Positions 9,116-18,641 of a stretch of 64,000 bases of DNA are shown one piece after another. The translations under genes and the position numbers were made by a program. This DNA is from Prevotellaceae bacterium (lineage in GTDB: Bacteria; Bacteroidota; Bacteroidia; Bacteroidales; Bacteroidaceae): the NCBI GenBank assembly GCA_003150315.1, contig QAML01000036.1, positions 1 through 64,000 of the forward strand, given 5' to 3'. How positions within the stretch are numbered: the first letter of the stretch is position 1; every line of letters starts with the position of its first letter. The notes under the pieces were generated by a model. It ran no database searches and was not told where the DNA came from. It worked only from the letters and a program-made list of their open reading frames with translations.

Positions 9116-9123
9116 TAACTTTG
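9116..9123 (+). promoter_or_regulatory. -7 promoter element of the 9190 gene
   Basis: TAACTTTG followed by C matches the Bacteroidota -7 consensus. It predicts a leader of about 60 bases before the ATG at 9190. The -33 position is weak. Confidence 0.65.
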
Positions 9124-9189
9124 CAATGAATCCGCCCTGCCGCAAAGCATCGTGCGGAAAACACTTGCAAATAACAAAACAATAATTAG

Positions 9190-11214
9190 ATGAAAACTAA
9201 AAAACTTATCCTTTCCGCGTTGGCACTCTGCGCTTCATTTGCATGTGCAAACGCCCAAAGCAAAGGCGTTGCGGGACAGCTGTCATACTACACGCCGGGC
9301 AACCAGCAGGTAAAGCACTCTTCGTTCGATGCAACATCGGGGAAACTCACCTCAAACACCGATGCCCCGTTCACAGTAGAGAGCCGAGTGGCACAAAACG
9401 GCGATGAAGAAACAATAACCGTGAAAGTAACCGCAACAAAGGCGGCATATTTCCGTGTGGAATACACAAGTCCTTTCGAAGGCACGGCAGACGGCTGCCT
9501 GTATTATATGCCGGGATTCTGGTATCATAAGAATCTTCGCTCGCCAAAGGAAGCTCCGTCGTTCCAAACCTCAAAGAGCTGGACTGTAAGGGAAGACCGC
9601 CTAAGCACACCGCTTACAGGAATTTTCAACACCGAGAACGGCAACAGCATAGTGGTTCTGCGCCACGCGCCAAAGCAAGGCAGCGACTGCCTGATACAGA
9701 AAGAATCGGGCGACATGGTACTTTCGGGAAAATCAACAGTAGGCTACACAGGCTTTGACAATGACAACGCCTTCAAAGTGCCTGCACTCGTTTTCGGTTA
9801 CCCTTACATGGAAAGTCCCAAGCGTTACATTCGAAAACTTACCCTAATCCCGCCCGTTTGGACTTTCGCAAAACTTGAAAAAGGTCAGAGCGAAACCGTA
9901 AGCTGGAGCATACGCCGCGCAAAATATGCCGACTATTCCGATTTCGTAGCCGGAACGTGGCAGTATTCTTTCGATTCAAACAAACCGGAACCCGTTAAAC
10001 AAAAATACAGCGACGAAAAAGCCAAGGAAATAATGACAAATTATTTCAAGGAAGCCTTCGTGGACAAATATCCCTTGAAATATCTCTCCGCAGGAGGCAT
10101 GGTTGTGGCAACATGTGAGTCTCCGGCGTGGGCAGAAGTGGGTTTCATCGGTCGCACAGTGCTCAACGCTTTCAACTCTCTTGAATACGGCGAAAAGAAT
10201 AACCGTGCAGACCTCGTGAAAATAGGAAACAGCATAATCGACTCCTATCTCGAAAACGGCTTTACCCCTACGGGATATTTCAGAGAGCAACTTGACCTCA
10301 AATCAAAGAACGAACCGAACGTTTTCAGCATTCGCCGTCAGAGCGAAGGGGCAATGGCTATTTTCTATTACCTTCAATACGAAAAACAACACGGTCGCAA
10401 ACATGCAAAATGGGAATCTCGTCTGAAAACTCTCCTTGATAATTTCGTTAAGATGCAGAAAAGCGACGGTTCTTTTGCCCGCAAATTCAACGCAGAATCG
10501 CAAGACGTGGACGCTTCAGGCGGAAGCACACCGTGTGCAACCCTTGCGCTCGCCATGGGATACAAGTATTTCAAAAACAAAACCTATCTCGAGGCTGCAA
10601 GAAAGACTATCACGTATCTTGAAAAGAACATAATTTCGACTTCCGACTATTTCTCCTCCACTCTCGACGCAAACTGTGAGGACAAAGAGGCATCGTTCTA
10701 CGCCTGCGACGCACTTTATTACATTTCTTTCGTAACCAAAGGCAAAGAACGTCAGCATTATATTGATTTGTGTAAGAAAGCCGCGTATTTCTGTGCCTCA
10801 TGGTACTACACATGGGATGTACCTTTTGCCGAAGGTCAGATGTTACACGACTTAAACTTCAAAACGCGCGGCTGGGGTAACGTTTCGGTTGAAAACAATC
10901 ACATTGACGTTTACATTTTCGAGTTTGCCACAATCATGAAATGGCTCAGCGCAAACACCAACGAGCCCAGATTCGCAAAAATGGCAGACGTTATCCACAC
11001 TTCAATGCTTCAGCTCATGCCGGTAAAGGGCTATCTCTGCGGAATAGGCAAGGTAGGATATTATCCGGAGGTTGTGCAGCACACCACATGGGACTACGGA
11101 CGCAACGGAAAGGGTTTCTACAACGACATCTTCGCTCCCGGTTGGACCGTTGCCTCACTTTGGACTTTGCTTAGCGAAGATCGCGTGAGCGCATTCTTTA
11201 ATTCCAAGAAATAA
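9190..11214 (+). CDS. Exported alpha/alpha-barrel (six-hairpin) carbohydrate enzyme-like protein
   Basis: A 674-residue protein with a clear signal peptide (MKTKKLILSALALCASFACANAQ). The N-terminal half (about 25-270) looks like a beta-sandwich. The second half has helical repeats typical of six-hairpin/(alpha/alpha)6 toroids, with conserved-looking patches SIRRQSEGAMAIFYYLQY, QKSDGSFARKF, GGSTPCATLALAMGYKYF and ENNHIDVYIFEF. Such folds occur in glycoside hydrolases, polysaccharide lyases and epimerases acting on plant or host glycans. I cannot name a CAZy family or assign catalytic residues. DUF3822 and rsmD follow within 13 bases, but that looks like read-through rather than a functional link. 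Confidence 0.7.
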   Translation: MKTKKLILSALALCASFACANAQSKGVAGQLSYYTPGNQQVKHSSFDATSGKLTSNTDAPFTVESRVAQNGDEETITVKVTATKAAYFRVEYTSPFEGTADGCLYYMPGFWYHKNLRSPKEAPSFQTSKSWTVREDRLSTPLTGIFNTENGNSIVVLRHAPKQGSDCLIQKESGDMVLSGKSTVGYTGFDNDNAFKVPALVFGYPYMESPKRYIRKLTLIPPVWTFAKLEKGQSETVSWSIRRAKYADYSDFVAGTWQYSFDSNKPEPVKQKYSDEKAKEIMTNYFKEAFVDKYPLKYLSAGGMVVATCESPAWAEVGFIGRTVLNAFNSLEYGEKNNRADLVKIGNSIIDSYLENGFTPTGYFREQLDLKSKNEPNVFSIRRQSEGAMAIFYYLQYEKQHGRKHAKWESRLKTLLDNFVKMQKSDGSFARKFNAESQDVDASGGSTPCATLALAMGYKYFKNKTYLEAARKTITYLEKNIISTSDYFSSTLDANCEDKEASFYACDALYYISFVTKGKERQHYIDLCKKAAYFCASWYYTWDVPFAEGQMLHDLNFKTRGWGNVSVENNHIDVYIFEFATIMKWLSANTNEPRFAKMADVIHTSMLQLMPVKGYLCGIGKVGYYPEVVQHTTWDYGRNGKGFYNDIFAPGWTVASLWTLLSEDRVSAFFNSKK

Positions 11215-11227
11215 AACAGACAAAGCC

Positions 11228-12034
11228 GTGGCAGCAAGCAGTTACAAAATGCAGCGTCTCTATCTCCGGGTCAGCCCGGGTACTTTGAGTTTCGCTGTTT
11301 ACCATCCTTTTGGAGGCAAACCGCCGGTTGTGGAAAACTACGAGGTCAATCCCACGGCTTCGCTCAATGTTAATCTGAAAGAGGCACTTGCTTCTCTACC
11401 CTTGGCGCAGGAGAATTTCTCCCGCGCCGAGGTTTTGCTCAATGTTCCCTATACTCTCAAACCCATTGAGCTTTTCAACGAAGAGGAGGCGGAGAGTATT
11501 TACCACACGAGTTTTTATGATTCCGCCCATGACAGAATTTTCTATGACGTGGCGGGGAATCTCGGCACCGCTCTCATTTACGGCATAAGCGATGCCTTTT
11601 GCCGTGTCATCGACGACAATTTCCAATCGGTTCATTTCTCATCCACCACCACGGCGGTGGCTAATCGTTTTGCCGAAGCCGCACGCGGTTCGAAGCGCAA
11701 CACACTATATGCTTACCGACATGAGAACATGATGGATTTGTTCGTGTTTCGCGCGGGACGATTGCAGCTCGGAAACCGGTTCACAACCATTGGCGTGGAA
11801 GATGCGGCTTATTATGTCATGCTCGCTGTCAAGACTTTGGGGATGAATGTGGACGAAGACGAGTTTAACATCATAGAATCGGCAAACGAGGAGGGAAGCC
11901 TTACGAAACGTCTGCATGATTTCGTTAACGATGTTAAGCAGGAGGAATTCCGTAATGCTTTCGGACGCACACCGCTTGCGGATGCAAAAAATCTTACGTA
12001 TGACATGGCGGCTTTTCTGATGCAGCCTTACTAA
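11228..12034 (+). CDS. DUF3822 family protein
   Basis: A 268-residue protein of the Bacteroidota-specific DUF3822 family, which has an ASKHA (actin/hexokinase-like) appearance and unknown function. Characteristic parts are the N-terminal LYLRVSPGTLSFAVY, the middle VLLNVPYTLKPIELF and the strand-rich YAYRHENMMDLFVFRAGRL. The first start is GTG at 11228; an internal ATG (codon 8) is an alternative. It lies 13 bases after the upstream gene and 13 bases before rsmD. This DUF3822-rsmD pairing recurs in the phylum and supports the call. Confidence 0.85.
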   Translation: MAASSYKMQRLYLRVSPGTLSFAVYHPFGGKPPVVENYEVNPTASLNVNLKEALASLPLAQENFSRAEVLLNVPYTLKPIELFNEEEAESIYHTSFYDSAHDRIFYDVAGNLGTALIYGISDAFCRVIDDNFQSVHFSSTTTAVANRFAEAARGSKRNTLYAYRHENMMDLFVFRAGRLQLGNRFTTIGVEDAAYYVMLAVKTLGMNVDEDEFNIIESANEEGSLTKRLHDFVNDVKQEEFRNAFGRTPLADAKNLTYDMAAFLMQPY

Positions 12035-12047
12035 AGCAACTTACAAG

Positions 12048-12611
12048 ATGAGAGTCATTACCGGCATATACAAAGGCAGACACTTTGAAATTCCGCGCAC
12101 ATTCAAGGCGCGACCCACCACAGACTTTGCCAAGGAAAACCTGTTTAATGTGCTGCGCGGATACACAAACATTGAAGGAGCGGAAGTGCTCGATCTCTTT
12201 GCGGGGACGGGAAGCATAACCGCCGAATTCCTTTCGCGCGAATGCGCAAGCGTTACTTCGGTGGAACTCGATCGCGAACATTACGCCTTTATAGGAGCCG
12301 TGGTAAAAAAACTCGGGGCTGAAAACTGCCGGCTGCTGCGTGGCGACGCGCTGAGATTCATTAAACGTGCCACGAAAAAGTTCGACATCGTTTTTGCAGA
12401 CCCTCCCTACAAACTCAAAGAGCTTGCCGGGATTCCGCAAATGGTCATGGAGGCGGGGATACTCAAACCCGACGGGATTCTGATTCTCGAGCACGGCAAG
12501 ACAAACGACTTTGCCGCCCACCCGTGGTTCTTTGACCACCGCTCATACGGAAGCGTGAACTTCTCGTTCTTTTCCGAAGAGCTTTCAAAGAAGAAAAACA
12601 ACGAGGACTGA
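12048..12611 (+). CDS. rsmD: 16S rRNA (guanine(966)-N(2))-methyltransferase
   Basis: Methylates G966 of 16S rRNA in the small subunit using S-adenosylmethionine. It has 187 residues, the normal RsmD length. Visible features are the N-terminal GIYKGRHFEIP with RPTTDFAKENLFNVL, SAM-binding motif I VLDLFAGTGSI (about 47-57) and the catalytic DPPY (118-121). It is cotranscribed with DUF3822. Confidence 0.93.
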   Translation: MRVITGIYKGRHFEIPRTFKARPTTDFAKENLFNVLRGYTNIEGAEVLDLFAGTGSITAEFLSRECASVTSVELDREHYAFIGAVVKKLGAENCRLLRGDALRFIKRATKKFDIVFADPPYKLKELAGIPQMVMEAGILKPDGILILEHGKTNDFAAHPWFFDHRSYGSVNFSFFSEELSKKKNNED

Positions 12612-12818
12612 CTTCTGAAACTTTTTCTTTAACTTTTAGCACAGGAGCAATGAAACTTTGCCCCCTCTGAAATGCATGCAAACGGTTTTGCATACCGTAT
12701 GAATATATGCGCGCACGTATTCAAATCCGCATAAATGCCCACTGATTTTTGCAGGATGCATGATTATATCCATATTCCACTGTAAATCACGCTTTTAACC
12801 TCATTTTTTACACCTTCT
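12612..12818. other. Intergenic stretch with no recognisable feature
   Basis: About 200 bases between the rsmD stop and repeat copy D. No terminator of classical form, open frame or regulatory motif is evident. Confidence 0.5.
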
Positions 12819-12952
12819 TGTAAGTTGTTGTGGTTCAAAGGTTTGTAACAATGAAAAATACAAGGCATATATTTTGAAACAAATGCCTTATATTTTAAAA
12901 TACATGGCTTGTATTTTTTGCAAAGTCCCATGTATTTTTCGTCATGCGGGGA
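12819..12952 (+). repeat. Interspersed modular palindromic repeat, copy D
   Basis: CTTGTAAGTTGTTG is followed by TTCAAAGGTTTG and three 21-base units (AAGGCATATATTTT, AAATGCCTTATATTTT, ACATGGCTTGTATTTT). The distal arm (AAAGTCCCATGTATTTTTCG) is degenerate. It lies between the convergent genes rsmD and GH97. Confidence 0.93.
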
Positions 12953-13042
12953 ACATGCTCCTCCAAAACGTATATTGCACATACGATATGCAGCATAATA
13001 TTCATTAAAACCGTTCACCGCCCACCCCTGTTCAACAAGCAC

Positions 13043-13080
13043 AAAAAATACGGGCACGCAAGCCAAAGCCCCGTGCCCGT
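13043..13080 (-). terminator. Rho-independent terminator of the GH97 operon
   Basis: On the minus strand ACGGGCACG pairs with CGTGCCCGT, followed by ATTTTTTG. It starts 22 bases after the stop of the 13102 gene. Confidence 0.9.
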
Positions 13081-13101
13081 GTTATCGTCAAAAAAGTAAC
13101 A

Positions 13102-15099
13102 TCAGAGTTTTTCGAACCTTGAAACCCAGCCGCCGCCGCTCTTCATGGAAACCTTGAGCGTTTGCGACTTGCTCACATCCTGTGTGGAATGTTTGTAGTC
13201 CTCTGCATTACGGTTGGCATTGAATCCGTCGGCAAAGATGTCAGCCTTGTAATTGCCGTCGCCAAGGAACGAAAGCGGAATCTCTATGTCGCGACCGTCC
13301 CAATTGGTCATGGCACCCACATACCACGTATTGCCTTTGCGGCGAGCGGTAACAATGTATTTTCCTACCTCACCTGCCACAACCTTGGTCTCGTCGAAAG
13401 TTGTAGGAACTTGGGCTATGAAGTCCGTACATTCCTGTTCTCTCGTATAATTTGAGGGAGCGTCCGAAAGCATCTGGAGCGGAGAATAAAACACCATGTA
13501 CATAGCCATTTGGTGCACCCTTGTGCCCTGGCTCATGGGGCGATCGTTCACAGGATGATAGTCTGCACGAGTGGCATTAATCATTGCGCCCGGAGTATAG
13601 TCCATTGGCGCGATAATCTGACGTATGTAAGGAATCATTACATCATAACCAGGCATGTTTCCGTCAAGAGTTCCTTGTTTTCCGGGCGACCATTTGCACT
13701 GCTCCAAGCCTCTTACGCCCTCGCAGCTCACAATGTTGGGATAAGTAACCTGCAATCCCTTGAGCTGCATGCCGTGATAGTCCACAGTGAGATGGTTGTC
13801 GGCAGCAGTCTGAGTGATTTTGCGCAGCGAAGACATGACATACTGGTCGTTGGCATTGATAAAGTCAATCTTCAAACCCTTCACGCCCCAACTCTTATAG
13901 AGCGGGAACGCACGATCCATGTATTTCATGCAGTCTTTCCACTTCAGCCATATAATTACATCAACTCCCTTCTGTTTGCCATAGTTCACAATTTCCGGAA
14001 TGTTGCACTCGGGTTTGAACTGAAGCACATTGGGGCTGTCCCAACCGTCATCTATTATAATGTATTCCAGCTTGTTTGCTGCCGCAAAGTCAATGTAGTG
14101 CTTGTAAGTGGGAGTATTCATTCCCGAAGCGAAGTCAAGACCCGTAACATTCAAGGCATTCCACCAGTCCCAAGCCACCTTGCCCGTCTTAACCCAGGAA
14201 TAATCGCCCTTGGAAGTGCCGTCGCAAAGCTTGCGCACTATGTCGCAGTCGGCAAGCTGGGCATCCTTCTCGGTAATCACCGCAACTTTCCAACTCAAAG
14301 GCTGTTTGCCGCCCACACGGGCAATGTAATCCTTGCGGAAAAGCTTAACGAAATTGGCATATCCCTGTCCGTTGAGATCGGAATTCTTCAAATCGGGATA
14401 ACCCGGGAATTCGCCCTTAAGACCATTGCCGTTTTTGAAATTGGAATGGACATACATGCCCGGATAATCGAGATCGCCCACATCCGTAACCGCAACTTTC
14501 ACACCGTTACCCATATCGGCAAGAAGAGGAAGGATGCTCAAACGCTTGGAAGGCATCTGCGACACTTTGGTCTCCGTATAATACGACTCAAAAGAGCAAG
14601 AATAACGCTCACCCTGCTCTTCGCCGGCAATCCAAGGTGTCCATGTGTTGGGATCTCCCGCGAAATTATACTCAACTGTCTCGTCTTTCACATTAACCGA
14701 GTCTTTCCGCGCACCGCAAAAGCGATAAGCCACCGCGTCATCGTAAACGCGGAACTCAACAGTGTATTGATTTCCTTTCAGAGCCAATTTTGTGTAAACA
14801 TCATCTATTTGCGATTTCGTGTAATGGGGTGTTGTGATTTTACGGCTTATTTTCTGAGCTTTTCCGCCCGATGCGCCCGGTCCCCAAACGCTTCCGTCGG
14901 TGAGCGTAACGGCAAGTTCCGACGGTTTGATTATTTCTTTTCCGTTCAAATCCACTTTCCATGTAAGTTTCGAGCCGGAATTTACGGTCAAAGTCAGTTT
15001 CCCCGAAGGAGATTTAGCCACAAAATTGCCCGCTTGTGCCGTTGCGCCCAAAAACATCGCCGCCGACGCGAGCATTACAGTCATTAAATTTGTTTTCAT
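13102..15099 (-). CDS. Glycoside hydrolase family 97 (alpha-galactosidase/alpha-glucosidase type), copy 1
   Basis: A 665-residue exported GH97 enzyme. The signal peptide is MKTNLMTVMLASAAMFLGATAQA. An N-terminal beta-sandwich (about 25-290) precedes the catalytic (beta/alpha)8 barrel (about 300-560, IIIDDGWD at 347-354) and a C-terminal sandwich ending in GGGWVSRF. GH97 contains inverting (SusB-like) and retaining members. Here KIDF puts Asp412 where retaining members carry their nucleophile, and SCEGVRG supplies Glu460 as probable acid/base, so I infer a retaining, probably alpha-galactosidase-like enzyme. It lies 21 bases downstream of a paralogue of identical length. Confidence 0.92.
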   Translation of the reverse strand: MKTNLMTVMLASAAMFLGATAQAGNFVAKSPSGKLTLTVNSGSKLTWKVDLNGKEIIKPSELAVTLTDGSVWGPGASGGKAQKISRKITTPHYTKSQIDDVYTKLALKGNQYTVEFRVYDDAVAYRFCGARKDSVNVKDETVEYNFAGDPNTWTPWIAGEEQGERYSCSFESYYTETKVSQMPSKRLSILPLLADMGNGVKVAVTDVGDLDYPGMYVHSNFKNGNGLKGEFPGYPDLKNSDLNGQGYANFVKLFRKDYIARVGGKQPLSWKVAVITEKDAQLADCDIVRKLCDGTSKGDYSWVKTGKVAWDWWNALNVTGLDFASGMNTPTYKHYIDFAAANKLEYIIIDDGWDSPNVLQFKPECNIPEIVNYGKQKGVDVIIWLKWKDCMKYMDRAFPLYKSWGVKGLKIDFINANDQYVMSSLRKITQTAADNHLTVDYHGMQLKGLQVTYPNIVSCEGVRGLEQCKWSPGKQGTLDGNMPGYDVMIPYIRQIIAPMDYTPGAMINATRADYHPVNDRPMSQGTRVHQMAMYMVFYSPLQMLSDAPSNYTREQECTDFIAQVPTTFDETKVVAGEVGKYIVTARRKGNTWYVGAMTNWDGRDIEIPLSFLGDGNYKADIFADGFNANRNAEDYKHSTQDVSKSQTLKVSMKSGGGWVSRFEKL

Positions 15100-15120
15100 A
15101 CAGTAGTTATTTTATTAGTT

Positions 15121-17118
15121 TTACATTTTCTCGAATCTTGCAGTCCATCCGCCGCCGCTCTTCATGGTTATCTTAAGAACGTCGCCCTTTTTCACTGTTT
15201 TTTCCTCAAGTTTGTAGTCCTCCGCATTCCTTGACGCATTCACGCCGTCGCGGAAAATCACGGCTTTATAGGTTGCATTGTCAAGGAAATCAAGTTTCAG
15301 TTCCAATTCACGCTCTTTCCAACTTGTCATAGCCCCTACAAACCACGTTGCACCTTTTCTTTTTGCGGTTACAATGTATTCTCCCATTTCTCCTTGCAGA
15401 GTTCGGCAGTCGTCAAACACTGTCGGCACTTTCGAAATGAAGTCTGTACATTCGGGGAACCGTTCATAGAGCGACGGTTTGTCGGAAAGCATTTGCAAAG
15501 GTGCGTCGAAAACCGTGTACATAGCCATTTGGTGCACCCTTGTCCCCTGACTCATGGGATTATCATCAATGGGGTGGTAATCTTGTCTCGTGGCGTTGTG
15601 CATGGCTCCCGGAGTGTAGTCCATAGGTGCCGTAAGCATACGCGCAAAAGGTATGGTAACATCGTAGCCCGGCATGTCCGCGCCCTGAGTACCCTTTGCG
15701 CCGCTCTGCCATTTGCATTGTTCCAAACCGCGAACGCCTTCTATGTTTACTATATTGGGATAATTCACCTGCATTCCGTTAAGCATCATTCCATGCCAGT
15801 CTATTATAAGATGATGTTTGGCTGCAAATTCGGTTATCTCTCTTACGGAGTTGATGACATACTGATCGTTGGCATCCACAAAGTCTATCTTCATGCCCTT
15901 AACGCCCAACTTTTCGTACAATGGCATTGCCTCGTGCATTTTCTCCATTACATTTTTCCAGCTCGCCCATAGAATTACTCCCACACCTTTTTCCTTGGCA
16001 TAGTTGACGAGTTCGGGGAGGTTTATTTCCTTTCTGGCTTCGGTTATGTCCTTTCCGCTCCATCCGCCGTCGAGTATTATGTACTCCAGATTGTGTTTTG
16101 CGGCAAAGTCAACGTAGTATTTATAAGTTTCGGTGTTTAGTCCCGACACGAAGTCCACTCCCGTTATGTTTGCTGCGCTCCACCATTCCCACGCAACCTT
16201 TCCCGGTTTCACCCACGACCAGTCGCCTTTTGCCACGGGACGGCAAAGTTTTTGGGTTAAATCGCAATTGGCAAGCTGAACATCGTTGTCGCTCACAATT
16301 ATAGCCCTCCAAGGCAAAGCTTCCCTGGCGGCAACGCGTGCTATATAGTCATTGCGGAAAAGTTTAGCGAAGTTTTCCGTACCGCCTTTGCCGGGAACGG
16401 AATTTTTCCAATCGGGATAGCCCGGAAATTCGCCCTCGAGCGAAAAGCCCTTTGAAAACGCAGAATGCAGATACATACCGGGATAGTTCAATTCGCCTAC
16501 ACTTGTGAGCGCAGCCTTGATTCCGCCGTCGAGTTTCACCACAAACGGCACGAGTGCAAGGTTTTGCGGGCGCATTTGCGAAATTTTCTGTATGTCGTAA
16601 TAGGCTTCAAAGGAGTTTGAATATCTTTCGCCGTGGCGCAAATCGTTTACGTAGGGCACATAAGCCTCGTAGTCTTTGGTAAAGTTATATTCCACCTTCT
16701 CGTTCTCTATCGTTACGGAATCGGAAGCGTTGGCAATGAAGCGGTATGCCGCAGCGTCGTCATAAGCACGGAATTCCACCGAATAGCCTTTGCCTTTAAG
16801 CATGAGCAGAGTGTATTTGTCTTCGATCTTTGCCTTTCGGTAATTCACACCGTCGATTGTGCGGCTGACTTTTCCCTGCTTTCCGCCGGGATTGTCGCTT
16901 CCCCACTCTCCGCCGTTCTTCAGTTTCACACTCAAAACAGAGGGCGCGGTAATTTCGTGCCCTTTGAAATTCACCTGCCACGTCAGGTTTTTGCCCGTTG
17001 CAACTTTCAGCACGAGGTTTCCCGATGGCGACTTCACTATATAATCTTTTGCAGCTCCCGCAAGCGGCACGACCACAAGCGAGGCAGCAATAAACATTTT
17101 GATTATCCTATCAAACAT
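15121..17118 (-). CDS. Glycoside hydrolase family 97, copy 2
   Basis: Paralogue of the next gene downstream, also 665 residues. The signal peptide is IIKMFIAASLVVVPLAGAA. The barrel contains YIILDGGWSG, the nucleophile-position Asp412 in KIDFVDANDQ and Glu460 in IEGVRGLEQ. Both copies keep the same numbering through the first 470 residues, so they are a tandem duplication that has diverged by substitution. As the promoter-proximal gene of a two-gene operon it would be expressed first. No SusC/SusD pair lies nearby. Substrate differences between the copies cannot be read from sequence. Confidence 0.92.
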   Translation of the reverse strand: MFDRIIKMFIAASLVVVPLAGAAKDYIVKSPSGNLVLKVATGKNLTWQVNFKGHEITAPSVLSVKLKNGGEWGSDNPGGKQGKVSRTIDGVNYRKAKIEDKYTLLMLKGKGYSVEFRAYDDAAAYRFIANASDSVTIENEKVEYNFTKDYEAYVPYVNDLRHGERYSNSFEAYYDIQKISQMRPQNLALVPFVVKLDGGIKAALTSVGELNYPGMYLHSAFSKGFSLEGEFPGYPDWKNSVPGKGGTENFAKLFRNDYIARVAAREALPWRAIIVSDNDVQLANCDLTQKLCRPVAKGDWSWVKPGKVAWEWWSAANITGVDFVSGLNTETYKYYVDFAAKHNLEYIILDGGWSGKDITEARKEINLPELVNYAKEKGVGVILWASWKNVMEKMHEAMPLYEKLGVKGMKIDFVDANDQYVINSVREITEFAAKHHLIIDWHGMMLNGMQVNYPNIVNIEGVRGLEQCKWQSGAKGTQGADMPGYDVTIPFARMLTAPMDYTPGAMHNATRQDYHPIDDNPMSQGTRVHQMAMYTVFDAPLQMLSDKPSLYERFPECTDFISKVPTVFDDCRTLQGEMGEYIVTAKRKGATWFVGAMTSWKERELELKLDFLDNATYKAVIFRDGVNASRNAEDYKLEEKTVKKGDVLKITMKSGGGWTARFEKM

Positions 17119-17170
17119 TTTGGTTTATATGATTTTTAATTCTGTTTGCTATGTTCTTGAAAACAATTTC

Positions 17171-17178
17171 CAAATTTA
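17171..17178 (-). promoter_or_regulatory. Candidate -7 promoter element of the GH97 operon
   Basis: Minus-strand TAAATTTG matches TAnnTTTG, 53 bases before the start of the upstream GH97 gene. Confidence 0.5.
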
Positions 17179-17416
17179 CGCATTTTTCTCTCAAAAAACG
17201 CCCGGCGCAACGCTTTTATCACTGTTTTACAATAAAAAGACAAAATATGAAACCATATCCGGTAATAGCCCGGCAGCACAAACCTCCACGTTCACCCCTC
17301 AGCACTATCGCCGGAAAGCACTTCGCCATCCCCGTCCGCATCAGGATTTTCGGGGCAAAACACACCGTTTTTCATAAACCGTTAACACTCAAATATTTAA
17401 GGCTTTCTTTAATTAT

Positions 17417-17530
17417 TTTGTAAGTAATTGTTATTCAGATACTTGAAAAGGCTAAAAATATAAGGCACATATTTTAAAATAAGTGCCTTGTATTTTTTGC
17501 GACAAGCCATGTGTTTTTTCGGAGCACGGG
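17417..17530 (+). repeat. Interspersed modular palindromic repeat, copy E (two units)
   Basis: TTTTGTAAGTAATTG and CAGATACTTGAAAAGG are followed by only two 21-base units (AAGGCACATATTTT, AAGTGCCTTGTATTTT), then GCGACAAGCCATGTG and T-run. It lies in the divergent region between GH97 and a GT2 gene, so it cannot be a simple end-of-gene terminator for both. Confidence 0.93.
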
Positions 17531-17651
17531 AAATCTTTGCTTTGCAACGCATTTTTGTTGCGTTTTCTGCCTCCGTCCGCACACCGCACGGGTTATTTTT
17601 TCACATCTTCCGCCCACGGCTTTTGCGAAAATCGTTATTTTTGTAAATGTT

Positions 17652-18641
17652 ATGAAGTACTCCGTAATTATTCCCGTTTACAACCGCCCCGCCGAGGTTG
17701 GCGAGCTGCTCGAAAGCATTGCCGGACAACCGCGTCCCGATGTAGAAATCATAATAGTTGAAGACGGCTCGCAAACAACCTGCGAGGAAGTCGTGGCACG
17801 CTTTCAAAACCGTCTGAACATCACCTATCTTAAAAAGGAAAACGGAGGTCCCGCCGCCGCACGCAATTATGGTGCGCAACAAGCCTCGGGCGAATGGCTC
17901 ATAATACTTGACAGCGACGTGGTTTTGCCTCCGGGATATTTCGAAGCCGTGGACAGCGGAACGGAAAACCTTGGTTGCGATGCCTTTGGCGGACCCGACA
18001 AAGCCGCCGACTCGTTCACGCCCGTTCAAAAAGCCATAAGTTACGCCATGACATCGTTTTTCACCACCGGAGGTATAAGGGGAGGAAAAAAGAAAATGGA
18101 CAAGTTCTATCCGCGCTCCTACAACATGGGTATCAGGAGCGAAGTTTACAGAAAACTCGGGGGATTTGCCAAAATGCGTTTCGGAGAAGACATAGATTTC
18201 AGCTATCGCATTGTGGAAAACGGCTACAAAGCGTGTCTCATACCCGGGGCTTGGGTATGGCACAAACGGCGCACGGATTTCAGAAAGTTCTTCAAACAGG
18301 TTCATAACTCGGGCATAGCGCGAATAAACCTTGAAAAACGCCATCCCGGAACCATGAAACTCGTTCACATGCTCCCCGCAGCATTCACCATAGGCTGCCT
18401 CGTATTCATTGCAGGCGCGTTCTTCTGCCTGTGGAGCTTTCTGCCGCTGATGCTCTACGCCCTGTTGGTGTTTTTGGGAAGCCTCGTCCAAAACAAAATA
18501 CTAAAAGTGGCGTTGCTGTCCGTTCCCGCCGCATTCATACAGCTCACCGGCTACGGCACGGGCTTCATAGTGGCATCGGTGCGCCGATACATTCTGAAAG
18601 GTAAGGAATTTGAGGCGTTCAAAGACAATTTTTATAAATGA
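17652..18641 (+). CDS. Membrane-anchored family 2 glycosyltransferase
   Basis: A 329-residue GT2 transferase. The ATG at 17652 is chosen because the family N-terminus MKYSVIIPVYNRPAEV begins there; the open frame upstream runs into repeat copy E. GT-A features are IIIVEDGSQTTCEEV, GPAAARNYGA and LIILDSDVVLPPGYF. An acceptor-region motif follows (GEDIDFSYRI), then two or three hydrophobic segments near the C-terminus (about 240-310). The active site faces the cytosol. Related enzymes act on cell-envelope glycans or lipids. Its stop overlaps the radC start by 4 bases (ATGA). Confidence 0.88.
   Translation: MKYSVIIPVYNRPAEVGELLESIAGQPRPDVEIIIVEDGSQTTCEEVVARFQNRLNITYLKKENGGPAAARNYGAQQASGEWLIILDSDVVLPPGYFEAVDSGTENLGCDAFGGPDKAADSFTPVQKAISYAMTSFFTTGGIRGGKKKMDKFYPRSYNMGIRSEVYRKLGGFAKMRFGEDIDFSYRIVENGYKACLIPGAWVWHKRRTDFRKFFKQVHNSGIARINLEKRHPGTMKLVHMLPAAFTIGCLVFIAGAFFCLWSFLPLMLYALLVFLGSLVQNKILKVALLSVPAAFIQLTGYGTGFIVASVRRYILKGKEFEAFKDNFYK

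Noticed and set aside
13510..15087. 525-codon open frame on the plus strand
   Set aside because: It is antisense to the GH97 gene, has a composition typical of shadow frames (rich in His, Val, Arg, Asn) and no ribosome-binding site or family resemblance.
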